Positions 34,183 to 47,217 of a stretch of DNA of 64,000 bases are shown in pieces. Within the stretch, counting starts at the first letter, position 1. Each line of letters opens with the position of its first letter. The translations under genes and the position numbers were made by a program. Source of the DNA: Trifolium pratense (Eukaryota > Streptophyta > Magnoliopsida > Fabales > Fabaceae). The stretch is from positions 2,232,001 through 2,296,000 of the forward strand of contig NC_060061.1 of assembly GCF_020283565.1 (NCBI RefSeq), given 5' to 3'. The notes under the pieces are model-generated. The model was not told the origin of the DNA. It worked only from the letters and a program-made list of their open reading frames with translations, and ran no database searches.

Positions 34183-37100
34183 ATGACAACTCGAATTGCA
34201 CCCGGCGTCGGTGCAAATCTGCTCGGCCAACACTCCGCCGAGAGAAACCAAGACGCTACTGCTTACGTCGGAAATCTCGACCCTCAGGTTCATCTCCACT
34301 CTTCATTCTAACCAAACCCTAATTCCAATTCTACTATAACCACTTCATTTTACATCTCTCTTTCTCTTCTTTGCAGATATCTGAGGAATTATTGTGGGAG
34401 CTTTTTGTTCAAGCTGGTCCCGTAGGTATTATCTATTATTAATCACTATGTTTTACGGTTTTTTTTTTTTTCATATTAATTTTAGGGTAATTTAATTGAA
34501 TGCATTATAAACTAAACTTAATTTTGTTTGGTTTGATTCAGTTAATGTGTATGTTCCTAAGGATAGAGTGACTAATCAACATCAAGGTTATGGATTTGTT
34601 GAATTTCGAAGCGAAGAAGATGCTGATTATGTATGTATTGTATTATTTCTCTTTTATTACCTGTTGTTATTTGCAACAATAAAATGAACTTAAACCTAAT
34701 TGCTAGTTGCTTACTGTTTCTTATGTTGCAGGCCATTAAGGTGCTTAACATGATTAAACTTTATGGGAAACCAATTCGTGTAAATAAGGTACGTTTTCGA
34801 TTTCTATTTCCATTCTATGTATCAGCCTTATTATACCCAGACACGACCTTTCTCTCTGTGTGTGTGTGTGTGTGTTTATGTATTTAAGTATGAAACTAGC
34901 TTATGTAGAAATGCTTGTTATACCAACATTGTTGATTCTATCAAGACTTAAGTTTATGGGCACTGTATTTGTTATCCGTTAGTTTTCTGTCAGGGGCTTG
35001 TAAGTAAACTATAAAATAGAATAGAGTTTGTTGATGTATACAGATTAATCAATTAGATTTATACATTTAGAATTAGAACCCTAGTTTTCATTTCTCTTTT
35101 TCTGTCAACTCTAACAAAGATATACAAGGATACAAAGCTAGGTTTAAACTGATTCGTGTGACGAAGAGTCTACCATGTACCATTACCATTGCTCTTTGGG
35201 GGGAATGGGAGTTGTTGTATCTGTGAAGTTAATCTTAGAGACTCTTAGATGCGATTATCTTTCTGTGCCGTTTTTCTCGTACTAAAAATAGGTATCCTCA
35301 TTCCAGATAGGATGGAGTCTTGTACTGCACACCATTTTTGTGTACCTAATAGAGTAACTGCAGCTCACCCTACTGTAGCCTACCAAAGTCCAAAACTGAA
35401 TGACAGACTCCACAATCTGTTATTCAATTATCCTTATCAACTAGAGTTACTTTGACTAATCATAGTTACTTGTGCCTAACTGTACAAAGTCAGCTAGACG
35501 GATAGGTTCATTTGTATTACTATTAGTATAAATTAGTATAAATACCAATCCTAGTATATGAAATCATTCAAGAAAGAATTATTCAAAGGAGTTACACTCT
35601 TCCTCTCTTTCCCTCACTTTCTCAGTAGTTTATGTTTTCTATTGGTACCAACAAGTCTTACCTAATTGCCAAGCGATGTTCTAATATTCATATTTTATTT
35701 TCCCAATTTTTATTATATGTCTTTCCAAGATGGTGTTCTTACAATTGAATATCTCTCATTCTTCACATAGTAATTAGTTTTTCATGCGTAATATATCTTT
35801 GTGTGAGCTTTGTTGTACTCTGTTCAAGTTCGGCTGTATGCCTATCTTAAAGTGGATGTTTCAGTGTCTATGCTACTTGATTAAAGAGTATTGATTTACT
35901 ATTTATTTTTTTAGGCATCCCAAGATAAAAAGAGCTTGGATGTCGGGGCAAACCTTTTCATTGGCAATCTGGATCCTGTAAGTCACCAAATTTGCAAGTT
36001 TTTCTCTTAAACAAATTCATATGTGGTATGCTTTGAGATTTAACAAGATTTTTAATGATTCTATTGCAGGATGTAGATGAGAAGCTCTTGTATGATACTT
36101 TCAGCGCATTTGGAGTTATTGTTACTAATCCAAAGGTTTTAACTCTTCTAATTTCTTTCATCACATCATGTTTGTGTCTTTTTAAAAGTATCCAGTTAGC
36201 AGCAGTGGCTAATGCTTTTCATACATCTCCATATTCTTTATTTTACATTGTGGGAATTAATATTTAGTGAATGAAGAGACTTAAGTAAGAAACTCTTCTT
36301 GGTTTTCTGAGAATACAGAATTTACATAATATTATAGGCTGACTGAAACTACTCTAATTGTAGGTGGAAAAAAATGACAGAATGAGGAAATTATTCCTAA
36401 CTTAATTAGCTATTAGCTATCAGGATATACAATTTGGAGAATACAATCATGTCAAATCATAATATTTACTGAGCTAATCACTTCACATTTAATGCTAATT
36501 CTTATAACTGGTAGCCGATATTAATCGTTCCTTGCTTGCCCACTAAGAATTCAATCCCGGGTCATTTTAAGGTTTTCAAGAGAATATTCACCTTCTGATT
36601 TCCTTTTGGAATGTAGATATATTTATAACCCTGAATCAATTTCATGTTTGATAAAACTCCTATCAATTTTGACATGCTCCATTAGGACACTGGACGGGTT
36701 TGTGAACTGGGCTTATTGCTTATTTTCGGTCACTGTATATCTTTATATCATGGACCTTTTGCTATAGAAATTTAGGTCTTATAGGATTCTCAATCCAAAA
36801 TGATTCGAACACTTGTTATGCTACTACCCTGAACTTGGCTCCAACATTGCTCCTTGCCAGAACTGACTATTTTTGGTTTTCCCTTAACAAAATTTCTCCA
36901 CTGCAATACCTGGCTGTGTACTTGTCTTCAGTTGACCCAATCAATCAACCTTTGCAATCAATGTCTCTTGTTTTACTTTTCTTAAATAGAATTATCTTTC
37001 CTAGAGTTCCCTTGAGATTTACGGTCAGCTGCATCTAAATGTCTTTTAGTAAGAAAGTGCAAAAACAAGCTTATTGCACTCATAGTATAGGTAATATCGG

Positions 37101-40100
37101 GCCTTTTAAATATCAAATATCAATTTTATGTCAGTGTGCCACTATACTGCTAGCTGCTGCACATTCATCCTCCTTTAGTAAGCCATGTTCTTGGAGAATG
37201 CTTTAGTCCATCTATATAGGGATTTCCTGGGTTTGCAATCTTCTTTACCATCCCATTTATGGGGATTACTATATTTTTAATAAGGAGCATTTAAAATGGT
37301 ATACAAGTCTATCCAAGATTTGCGGGCCTACCCACCATCAGGTCACACTCAAGATGTCCAGTCCTTGGTGTGAGGAGTGTGTGTTAAGAGTCTCACATTG
37401 GTTGAAATATGACCTTACAATGAGTTTATAACTGGGAGGCATCCCCACTTTACAAACCAGAGTTGTAGGGTTGATCAGTTAGACCCAACCCAAATTTTAA
37501 GAGAAGTAACTATAAAAACTCATATTTTTATTCGATTTTCAATACAGAAGTTGCGCCCTACTTTCAGAGAGTAAATCCTCTTATAAACACTGTTCTCGTT
37601 AAAAAACCATATATATCAACTAATCCTGGTCAAGACACTTGTCTACAGATGAATATTGGATACAATCTCCTAAGAATATCAATATCTGACTAGTCCCTGA
37701 CACATCTCATATACAATATACAGCAGTAACAATAAACTTCTTGATGTCAGAATGATCTGATAATGGCTCCATTCATTAGCTGGTTGGGTGCGTGCATGCA
37801 CACAACCAATATGGAGAGGCCAGGCCCAGACCAAAACAATAGGGAGGGAGATTTAGCCACCACTATAAGAAACAAAATTTTCAATTGTGCACGTTCAAAA
37901 AAGACCAACTGTTATTAGTTATTAGGGAGGATGCTTATGGGTCCTACTGTTGGAAATATATAATATCCATTCCTATTTCAATTGTTATTACTCCCTCTAG
38001 TCCTTATTATAAGAGAAGTTTGGCTTTTTAGATTCATTGTAAAACTAATGTATCTAGACTATAATATTGCCCAGATACATTAGTTTTACAATGAATCTAA
38101 AAAGGAAAACTTCTCTTATAATAAGGACCGGAGGGAGTAGTTATTAGGGGGGATGCTTATGGTGCTAGTCTCTCTTTCTCGTGTCGTTAGTTTGTAATCA
38201 TCCTTTGTTAATAAAAAATAGTTGCTACAACCTCTGATCCGATAGCAGCTATAATATGCATCTACGACTAGCTACATGAACTAGATGGAAACTTCTACAA
38301 CAGGGGTATCAAAGAATGCATTCTAACATCTTCCTGAAGTGAACAAATTGCATGTAGAGATCCTTAGGGGCTTATAGTTTAATTGGTTGAAACGTACTGC
38401 TCATAACGGTAATATTGTATGTTCCAGGCCTAGCACCCCCTTCTCTTCACCCGATACAAGAAGGCAGTCGAAGCCCCCTCCACTCTTAATTTTTTGGGTT
38501 TAAGGTTGCATACATGTCTTGAAAAGGGAATCATTTCTTTTGTTGTTCGTTCTCATAAGCCAAGACTCAAGGAGGAGCTGGGAGTAAAGCACCGTAGAGT
38601 GCCAGCCTCCAGGATGCCAGCTCTCAGTGGTGATGCTATGATAGAGACTTGGGCATCATGGAGTGTCCAAGTCCCACATTGAGTAGTATGGGTTGCCTGG
38701 TTATGTATTTAAGTGGCGTGGTCCGTCCCCTTGATGCTAGCTTTTAAGGGAGAGTTCCCCAAGTGCATAGATACTTATCACATTGCTTCACAAATTGGCT
38801 ACGGCGGTTGTCAAAAAATCCACACGTCATTTTGCTATAGCCACCAATCCATTTAACAGCACTGAGAGTTGCTGATGATTGCTATTACCCGTGGAACCTT
38901 ATCAACCTTCCTCATAGTTTAGAAAATTGTGTTTCAAAGAAGGTTGCCATCTTATGTGAGGAGCCATTATATTTATATAGTTTAAATTCATTTCACTACT
39001 CACTGCTAATAATTGTTCTTACAACAATAGTGAGACTATGCCTCATCCAGAAACAAAATTGGAAATATATTTTTAGCTTAGCTCTTATTTCTTAGGAGCT
39101 AACACATTTTGACTCTCACAGCTGTCTGAATTAATTGCAAACAGTCAGCTTGGAAACTGATTCCTCATTTCCATTACCCTTTGGCAATTGGCAATTTCTC
39201 CTCGGGATGTGACCTCAGTAATCTTTCTTTCATTAAATATTAAAAGTTGACAAATTGGTAGCAGATATGATATAGTACTACATTAGATGTAAATAGCATG
39301 CCTACAAATAATGTAACTAAATATTTATTAAAGAATTTTCCCAAATTTGTGAAATTTGAAATAAGTTTCATAGAAATTAAAGTTTTTCACTTCATCAATC
39401 AGGTCCGTATCTACCATGGAAGCGAAGGTCACAATTTCCCTCTTCATTGTGAAAATTATGCCTAACGCAAATTAGCCAACAATCAGGATACAAATTACAC
39501 CAAGGAGATTACAATCAATTTCGATATTTATAGTTGATTGCATCAAAAGTTACTAACCACTGAGATTCTCTCTACGTTTGTTTGTTTGAAAAGGTCCAGT
39601 CTAGTATCTGGCGCCTGGCGGATGACTACTGATTACTTTTCCACATTTGTTGGCATTATATGCCTTTATTATTTGCTGTATGACAATAAATGTATCCTTA
39701 GATAAAACATCTATAATTACCTTCCCCATTAAACACCTGAGTCCACAAGTGAGTTTTGGTTAAGTGCTTTGTCTGATGGATGGGATATTTTATGTTGTAT
39801 GATTCCTGTTTATGTTCCTACTCTTCAATAATACCATTGCTACGACTTCTATCTCCTACGGGACAACATATATTGTTTTGCAAATTATACTCCTTCAGTT
39901 GTATCCACCCTCCATCCATTGAGGGCTTATTTTTACATGTCAAAATTATGCGTATAATCTGATGTTCAATGCATTTCGCTGCAGATCATGAGAGATCCTG
40001 ACACGGGGAATTCCCGAGGCTTTGGCTTCATAAGCTATGATTCATTTGAAGCATCTGATTCAGCTATTGAGGTCAGCCTTTCATTTCTTTTTTTACCCAT

Positions 40101-41471
40101 TATGTTATTTAGCATGCAAGGATTATAAATTGAAGCTGACTCGCAGGAGTATATAACGTTGGATAACAAACAAATATTTGGATAGATGGGTTACAATCTT
40201 GTATCTAATCATATACTTGTTGGGGATGTAAGATCCAGTATTATAAATTATAAATGTAAGTGTAACACAAATTAGAAATACCCATAGTGAATAATTATAA
40301 GTTATTTAAATACCCATAAAGTTTTATATTTGACTTCATTACGAGTGTTTTATGATTCGGTGGCATCATTTGATCAAGGACAACTTTCTTATATTTCTTG
40401 TCTTCTATAATTCAAATGAATTCATGCTGCAGAAAAGGGGTTTGAAAATTGGGAAAAATGCTATTATTTGTCTGACTGAAACTAAAACAGCAGTCAGAAA
40501 AGTAGGAGTTGAATATTTGTCTTTTTCCTTAGTATTACTTGGCTTATTCATCTTGTTTTGTTAATGTTCCATGTTAGATGTAAGGGGTAGGTAAAATCAA
40601 ATAGAGCATTGAATTAGGGAATATGATCCTTAATTGATTATTTGAAGTGAAAAACAACCATATAGAAAGGAGTAAACACTCCCGCCTCACTGAGAATGAA
40701 TTATTGAGTAAACATTCCCTCATCACTGAGAATGAACTATTTCTATATTGTATAGGCAATGAATGGACAATATCTTTGCAATCGTCAAATTACAGTGTCA
40801 TATGCTTATAAGAAAGACACCAAAGGCGAAAGACACGGTACTCCCGCAGGTGAGTCCCTTTCTTCCAACTCTATTTTTGGGATCAATTCAGGCCTTTTGT
40901 TTCAGTACTATCTTTAGTTATCTTATACTTCTTTTGTCATGCAGAAAGAGTTTTGGCTGCAAGTAATCCAACTGCACAGAAGAGCAGACCTCATACTTTA
41001 TTTGCTAGTGGGCCACCAACACTTCCCAATGCTCCTCAAGCTAATGGTACCATTGCTGCTCCAGCGCCTCCACGCCCCTTTTCTAACGGTGTTGCCCCAC
41101 CTATTCCTGTCATCCATCCACCACCTCCTCAAGCAGCAGCCTTTCAGCCTATGCAGATGCCACCACCTGGACAACAACAATGGCATCAACAGCAGCCAGG
41201 TCAACAAATGATGCCACAGGGAATGCCTCCCCCTCCAATGCAGCAGTTCAGGCCACCTCACTCGATGCAGATGCCGCCACCGCCTCCACAAGGTATGCAG
41301 GGACCTCCAAGGCCTCTTCCTCCACCCTCAGTAATGGCAGGCCAGCAACAAGTTTGGCGACCACCGCCACCACCTCAGCAACAGGGTGGACATCCTATGG
41401 GATATCCTCAGAACTCAATGCCGCCACCACCACCTCCCAATCACCATGGAATGCGACCACCTTCAGGTTAA
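34183..41471 (+). CDS. SF3B4: Splicing factor 3B subunit 4 (SF3b49/SAP49), nine exons
   Basis: Exons: 34183-34287, 34377-34425, 34542-34630, 34732-34788, 35915-35977, 36070-36135, 39985-40071, 40756-40849 and 40945-41471. All are GT-AG and sum to 1137 nt, or 378 aa. The N-terminus [20 protein letters not shown] is characteristic of SF3B4. RRM1 (residues about 26-102) has AYVGNL and [10 protein letters not shown]2 (about 113-190) has LFIGNL and GFGFISY. The C-terminal 170 residues are Pro/Gln/Met-rich. The protein is part of the SF3b complex of U2 snRNP and helps tether U2 to the branch site in the nucleus. Intron 6 is 3.85 kb and filled with repeats. The gene converges on the RING gene downstream. 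Confidence 0.96.
35031..35653 (+). mobile_element. Possible solo LTR in SF3B4 intron 4
   Basis: The block starts TGTTGATGTATAC and ends TTGGTACCAACA, with a TATAAATACC word near 35537, as expected of a small Copia LTR. The flanks GAGTT and AGTCT do not match well, so the call is weak. Confidence 0.3.
37320..37502 (+). mobile_element. Truncated TRIM (3' LTR and part of the interior) in SF3B4 intron 6
   Basis: A purine-rich GGTGTGAGGAGTGTG precedes TGTTAAGAGTCTCACATTGG, the LTR start seen in the complete TRIM. The block ends GACCCAACCCAAATTTTAAG. Confidence 0.65.
37991..38137. mobile_element. Stowaway-like hairpin MITE in SF3B4 intron 6
   Basis: The 147-bp element has TIRs CTCCCTCTAGTCCTTATTAT and ATAATAAGGACCGGAGGGAG and TA on both sides. 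Almost the whole length is self-complementary. Confidence 0.85.
38368..38438 (+). pseudogene. Mitochondrial-type tRNA-Ile(CAU)-like sequence
   Basis: GGGCTTATAGTTTAATTGGT begins a tRNA-like block. Its anticodon-arm loop CTCATAA puts the anticodon CAT at 38402-38404. This closely resembles plant mitochondrial trnI-CAU from memory of that gene. The T-arm (GTATGTTCCAGGCCTAG) no longer pairs properly and the acceptor 3' strand is lost. It is probably a nuclear copy of organellar DNA and not functional. Confidence 0.55.
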
Positions 41472-42391
41472 AGAAATGCAATTCTTATGGAAATTTTCCT
41501 GATCACCGTTATCTGGAATTTTGCCTGTTTATTGTTAGTTTTAGTGCATTATATTTCTAACAAGTGGTGCGGATTGATTGTAATATTTAACGTCCATGAT
41601 AGTCAAAATCATGCCCAACAAAATAGACATCGAGTTTTGGGTTTACAGCATAATATCCTTATCCTTATTTTACTGTTTTCGTACAATTTTAATTTTTTGG
41701 CTAAACCTGTTTAGGGTTTACACTTTCTATATAGATCCAAATAGTTTTAAGTTTTAACGGAGATGAAGTTTTGTATTTAGGTCCAAATAATAACAAGAAA
41801 ATATGTGGAATAGTTAAACTTTTTCCAAGAATGAAATAAAACCCTAGGATATCTTGTTAAAGGGTCCTTATGGACATGATCATGTGATATCTGTGAAATG
41901 AAGCATAACCTGGCTCATAACTGCAAATTTGTTTTGATAAATAAAGTTTTATTAATAACTAGCTCTCTATCAGGGTCAGAAGTAAACATCGCTCTTTTCC
42001 ACATTTTATGTAAGGTTGAAGTGCTCACTCGTATTATGTGCAAGAATTATGTGCGACAAAAAATTTACACCAATTTCTTTATACACTAGACCTAACATGA
42101 TCCTCAGTAACCGAGACAATTATATTTCTCCTAAGGTAGGAGCACCAAGTAATTGTATCCCAAAATATACGAAAAATTTTGCGATCGATTTGTGATGAAT
42201 ATATGATGTCGATAGCTATTGAATGACCCTAAAACTTCTGGAAAACAAAATAACAAACAAAATAGAGAGTGAGGTCATCATCCACACTCAGAAGTTCCAC
42301 ATTAAACCAGAAAATAATAACAACAGTAGCACATCAATAAAAAGGAATTCCCAATTCAAAAAGAAAAGAGAAGAAGAACTTGAATACAAAT
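41472..42391. other. Convergent 3' intergenic region (SF3B4 / RING gene)
   Basis: No ORF with coding character is present. It should hold the 3' UTRs of both convergent genes. Confidence 0.5.
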
Positions 42392-44067
42392 TCAAAAAAT
42401 GTCAAGAATCTCTAAAATGAAATTATTACAAAGTGGACAATTTCCCTTAGCAACCATAAGCTCCCTTGAACACATCCTACAGAAACTATGACCACAAGCT
42501 GCCAATGCAGCACCCTTATGCTTCACCATACAAATACAACAAGTTTGTTCCAAAGCACTTTCTCCATCTTCATCTTCTTCATCATCATCATAATAATCAT
42601 CATCTTCATCTTCATCACTCAATATATACCTCGACCCTTCCAACCCCAATTCTCTATCGGTCTCCCCTAACAAATCCATCAACGACATTGTTGGAGGTCC
42701 CGCTTCAGCCTCCTCCTCCTCTGCCGCAGCTTCTGCCGCCTCCTGTGCCGCCACCGCCTCCCTCGCTGATAACCCTCTGCTGCTTGTCTCCAGGCTATCA
42801 TCACCAGGCTCATCATCGTCAAAGCTATCTCGAAAAGTCACCACACGCTCTCTTCGAAATGGCTCTGATGATACACTGGAGGAATTCGTGCGTGAGAGTG
42901 TTCGAAGATTTCTTCCACCGACCAAACTCTCGGGGGAATCTCCTGTTAAACGGGTTGAGCTCTTGCGAGTGAATTGTGGTTTAGAAACTGGAGCATTGGA
43001 TTCATTTGACGGATCAAGGTCTTCCACTTGGTGAGTCATGGCCTGAGCTGACATGTCCGAGTCCTGGAGACTTTGCACTCGAACTGAGTCACGACGACCG
43101 AATTGGGAAAAGGTTCTGCTGTTTGGATTTTGGATTGGAATATCTGATGTTGGAATGTGAATTGATGATGTCCAAGCAGAGCCAGCGCGCTTGAGCCGAA
43201 GCTTATCCTTGAAGGCTTTCCAGGATCTTCCAAATCAATGAAAATGAAGTAGAGAGTTTATTATTTGAGAATCTTAATATTTTGAAAACAACTTAAGTTG
43301 ACATATGTAAGTATTGTTTGTTATACACAGTACAACGAGTTCTTGTCAAAGTATAGACATGACTATGTTAGTTCTTGTTAGTTCTTCAACATCAAAGTTT
43401 AAGTACAACATTAATTATTATTTTGTCATTTAAAAAATATTAGTTCTATTGATTGATCGACTCTTAAAGTTACTAACTTGTCGATCTTTATTCTTCTCAC
43501 TCAGTTATTTCTCAACTTTAGGTTGGGTATCATCTTATCTTTCTTTCCATCCTTGTTTGTCTTGTTGTAGAGAAAGGATGGAAGAAATTTGTTTAAGTAA
43601 ACTTTCTCTTCAATGCAATCAATCGTTTTCTTATTAAGTTATTAATCTTATCTGAAACTTTTGTATTAAGTTATGATCTTATCGTTTTCTTGTTATGAAA
43701 ATACTATCAATCAGCGCTTTCTTACAAATGATACAATTTTTGTATTAAGTTATCACTTACATAAACTAAAACTTGCTGAAATTTTCTATAGGGATTAAAA
43801 ACAAAACTTGAAATGGTTATAAGAATCAAAAACTTATTTAATCCTTAATTTTATATAAAACATGTATAAAAACAAAAGTGTTATTACTCATTGCGAAAAA
43901 TTAAGTTACCTGCGATCCTTTTTGTTGGTTTCGTCTTCTTTGATGATGTCTATGAGGGTTCGGCTTTTAGGAGGTGGTGGTTGGCTTGGCGGTTGTACAG
44001 GGTTGGCTCTTTTTTGATTGGCTAAGATGTCCTCGAGAGATAAGCCGGCTAGCTTCTCGCGCGACAT
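42392..44067 (-). CDS. C-terminal RING-finger protein (probable E3 ubiquitin ligase), two exons
   Basis: Exons on the minus strand are 44067-43910 and 43226-42392 (993 nt, 330 aa, GT-AG). The N-terminus MSREKLAGLSLEDILANQKR is followed by a proline-rich stretch (PPSQPPPPKS). The middle is Ser/Arg-rich, with an Ala/Glu run (EAAEAAAEEEEAEA) and a long acidic stretch. The last 50 residues hold a C3HC4 RING: C-C-I-C, then CGHSFC, CRMC and CPLC at about 281-320. Such RINGs recruit E2 enzymes and pass ubiquitin to substrates. There is no membrane segment, so a soluble nuclear or cytosolic protein is likely. The ATG at 44067 was chosen because it keeps the exon 1 frame and gives a conserved-looking start. 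Confidence 0.88.
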
Positions 44068-44976
44068 TTCTTCATACAGTGTTATTTTCCGGCAACCTTC
44101 TACCTTCTATATTCAAAATCAAAACACAACATTGTCATATTAACTCTTAACATTTAAAATATAACATTTATGTAAAGAATCATAACCTTAAAATTGTATG
44201 TGTTTTTTTTATTAGGTGGGACCCTTCATCAGAAAACACAAAGCAAAACAAACAAAAAAGTAAGAGGAAGCCTTGGATGATACATTGAGTCCCCGGACAG
44301 ATTGAGAGAGCTCACAATCACAAACACAAGTTATTTTTATATGAGTGCTTTGATTCAATGTTTTTGATTTAGTTCTGCATAAAAAAAATAATATAGGGAG
44401 AAAGTAATTAGACAAAATAAAGTTAGTGAATTAAATAGAAAGATGAGTTAATTAGGATCATGGTTAATTAATGAAGGGTGCTCACATTCATAATATGTTG
44501 AGTGTTAGCTAGATAGATGAGTTTGTCACCTTGTATTATTCTTCTTCTTTCAAATCATATTGGACTATGAATTTGCTAATTTTAATTAGTGGTTCATATT
44601 GATAAAATATTGGTGTGGGATATAAAGAGTTAGAGTGAGAGAAAGTGTGGAGATTGTAGAAGAGATGGTTGAATTTTGGTCAGCAAAACGAATTTTATGG
44701 GGAAACACATCTCTCCCATGTTTGCGGGGAGATCTTGTAATCTCCTAAAAAAATTGAGTGAGAAGAAATATAAATATAACAAATCTTAGTCAAAAAAGAA
44801 AAAGAAATATAACAAATCATGTACTAACTTCATCATTTACATAATTCATTCTTTACATAAAATTCATTAGTTACATAATTGTGAAAAAAATAAATGAAGT
44901 ACATGTAAATCAATTAATTAAATATAAATAATAAATTATTTAACAATTGAAAATTAAAAAATAATGAAATGTTATA
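44068..44976. other. Upstream region of the RING gene
   Basis: AT-rich, with no gene. It should contain the 5' UTR and promoter of the minus-strand RING gene. Confidence 0.45.
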
Positions 44977-45525
44977 CTCCCTCGGTTTCTTTTTATTTGT
45001 CGTTTTAGATTACTGTACACTATTCACATAATCTACTTTGACCATAAATTTTTATTAATATATAAAACCAAATGTTAACAAATAAAATATTGTTCAATTT
45101 GTCTCGACGAATATTTTTAAAATATAAAATTTTCATCATTTTTTATACTCCCTCCGGTCCTATATATAAGGAATAATTTGGAAAAAAAATTTGGTCATTT
45201 TTATAAGAAACACTATTTAAATTTATTCTTTATTAAATAGATAATCTCTTGTATACCCTTATTAAATTGTATAAAATACAATATATTCCAATGTTATGCA
45301 TTAATTACACAGACACATTCTCAAGGTTAGTTTTGGAATAACACCTAATATTTTCGAATTTTTAATAAAAAAAAAAAGCCTCCTTGGTATGTGTGTTTTT
45401 CTCAATGTGTTCCTTATATATAGGACCGGAGGGTGTAATAAATAATTAAAGATATTAGTGATCAAAGTTATGCATTGACATGTGTGCAATGGTCAAAAAA
45501 GTCAAATAAAAATGAACGGAAGGAG
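44977..45525. mobile_element. Stowaway-like MITE, copy 2, interrupted by another MITE
   Basis: The ends are CTCCCTCGGTTTCTTTTTAT and AATAAAAATGAACGGAAGGAG, flanked by TA. It is the same family as 3495-3753 and 54141-54399, and is split by the element at 45148-45435. Confidence 0.75.
45148..45435. mobile_element. Stowaway-like MITE nested inside copy 2
   Basis: TIRs CTCCCTCCGGTCCTATATAT and ATATATAGGACCGGAGGGTG are flanked by TA on both sides. It resembles the ends of the 37991-38137 element but has a different interior. Confidence 0.82.
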
Positions 45526-45609
45526 TAATAATTATTTCTCACTAGTAAAGAGAGAGGCATTTTGTCTACAAGTTCTAGCCCAACTAGCAAAAAATTGCCA
45601 AAATTATTA

Positions 45610-45890
45610 AACCAGGAGCTATGATCGGGGTTCGAATCCCGCTCTCTTACTTTGTATATGAGTTTATAACAAATTTGTAATTTGCGTCTATGTAAAAAAA
45701 TAATGAGACATTTAATTATTTGTGTGCATTTTTCCAAGTATTTTAAAAAAATGGTGCATCAAATTGGTCTAGTGACTAAAGTAGTTAATAAAAGTGTTCA
45801 TATCTCATTAAGGTTGCTGGTTTAGATTCAAAGTTGTTTTTGCAACCAATAAAAGTATGAGAGCGGGATCGAACCCCGATCATAGTCTGA
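45610..45890. repeat. Inverted pair of tRNA-like (B-box) repeats
   Basis: ATGATCGGGGTTCGAATCCC at 45620-45640 recurs inverted at about 45864-45884 as GGGATCGAACCCCGATCAT. Both contain a Pol III B box, so two SINE-like fragments face each other. Confidence 0.5.
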
Positions 45891-46052
45891 TGAAGTATTT
45901 AAATTACAACGAATTGTCAAAAGTAAGTTGACAAAATATATATTTCTTCTGATCTTATTTATAAATAAAAGTCAATAAAATTGTTTGACCTTAAATAAAA
46001 TCTAAAGACTCTCTACTACATGTTCCCTAATCCCTTCCAATAACTTTGAGTT

Positions 46053-46140
46053 TTAGTTATCTGCAGCTCCAAAGATCTCAGAAATTTCCTCTGGTGTTTT
46101 GCCTTTTATCATGCCATCTATAATGGTTAACTTAAGAAAG
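46053..46140 (-). pseudogene. SKP1-like C-terminal fragment
   Basis: On the minus strand, DGMIKGKTPEEISEIFG and then AADN precede a stop at 46053-46055. The word MIKGKTPEEI is characteristic of the Skp1 dimerisation domain that binds F-box proteins. The canonical continuation after this helix is missing and no matching upstream SKP1 exon was found within the next kilobase. It is probably a relic. Confidence 0.45.
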
Positions 46141-47217
46141 AGGTCAAAAATTTCAGAATTTGACCTAAATGTACTTTTCCTAAATATACACAAGGTTTAC
46201 CAAAACATGTTTGAAAGAGCTATTACAGGCAACAATCAGATGAAATAACAAAGATTAAAAGAAATGATTAATTTGTATTAAATATTAAATACAAGAGGAT
46301 TATGAAAACAATTAAATTGCCATCAAACATATGGAAAGGGGAGTTAGAGAATACCATAGCAAATAATGGCGTCAATTATTTCTTGATTCATCTCTTTCGG
46401 TTCCTTAAATTAGAAACCCAAAATTCGAATTTGTGACTTTTTAAAAACAGCACATAGGACAAGAATTTTAATCGACCAACATCACTCAAATTCAACCATA
46501 AAACAAAACACAAGAATTCAATTTCACAAGGCATAGAAACTTAAACGAATAGTTAAAAGCCCCTTACCTGGAACTAGCAGTGAATCCCATGATGACAAAA
46601 ATGAAAATTTGATAAAAAGTGACTAATCCTAAAATGAAAATTTTGTGAAACTATAGGGACAAAAAACAAATTTAATCCAAAAAATAAATTTTAAAAAATA
46701 TATATTAGGACGTGGCAATCCACGTAGGATGCCACATGTCAATCGAATCCAACGTGTCAGCCTCACGTGGACTTCTGTTAGTCAATAGTTAGTTGACCTA
46801 ATAATTGAGACCAAAACTGAAAATTAATTGGGGACTAAAAAATGTGATTTTAAAGTATATGGACGAAAACCAAAACTCAATATAAAAGTACGGACTGAAA
46901 ACATATTACGTATTGCACTCGTCGTCTCTTCACCATTATTGTCGAACGTTCGTCGCAGATACAATCCACGGTCATGAAAAAAAGGAAGGAAGAATTAATA
47001 GGATTCCAACTTATATAAAGATTTATTTGCTTAATAATATAAAATTATCTTAATATACGAAAACTCAAATTTTTTACGGCTGGAAATTTTATAGAATTTA
47101 GATAAATTAATCAAAAATATTTTGTTTTCATTTATTAATCATAAATATTTTATTTAAATTATTCTTATGTTTTTCCAACATTCTTGAAATTAAAAGTAAA
47201 TTAATTATAAATATTTG
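46141..47217. other. AT-rich intergenic DNA with partial TIR-element sequence
   Basis: 46640-46920 has the word pattern of a MITE arm (GGGGACTAAAAAATG, GGACGAAAACC) with CACGTGGCA-type words, but only one convincing end. No gene is seen. Confidence 0.4.

Noticed and set aside
37855..37885. CACTA transposon terminus (CACTATAAGAAAC)
   Set aside because: The end sequence fits, but no matching inverted end or 3-bp duplication was found nearby.
41180..41560. 126-aa Ala/Ser/Thr-rich ORF overlapping the end of SF3B4
   Set aside because: It is a frame-shifted reading of the Pro/Gln/Met-rich SF3B4 tail.
42466..42972. 168-aa plus-strand ORF rich in His, Leu and Pro
   Set aside because: It is antisense to the acidic and Ala/Glu-rich part of the RING gene; the composition comes from that strand.
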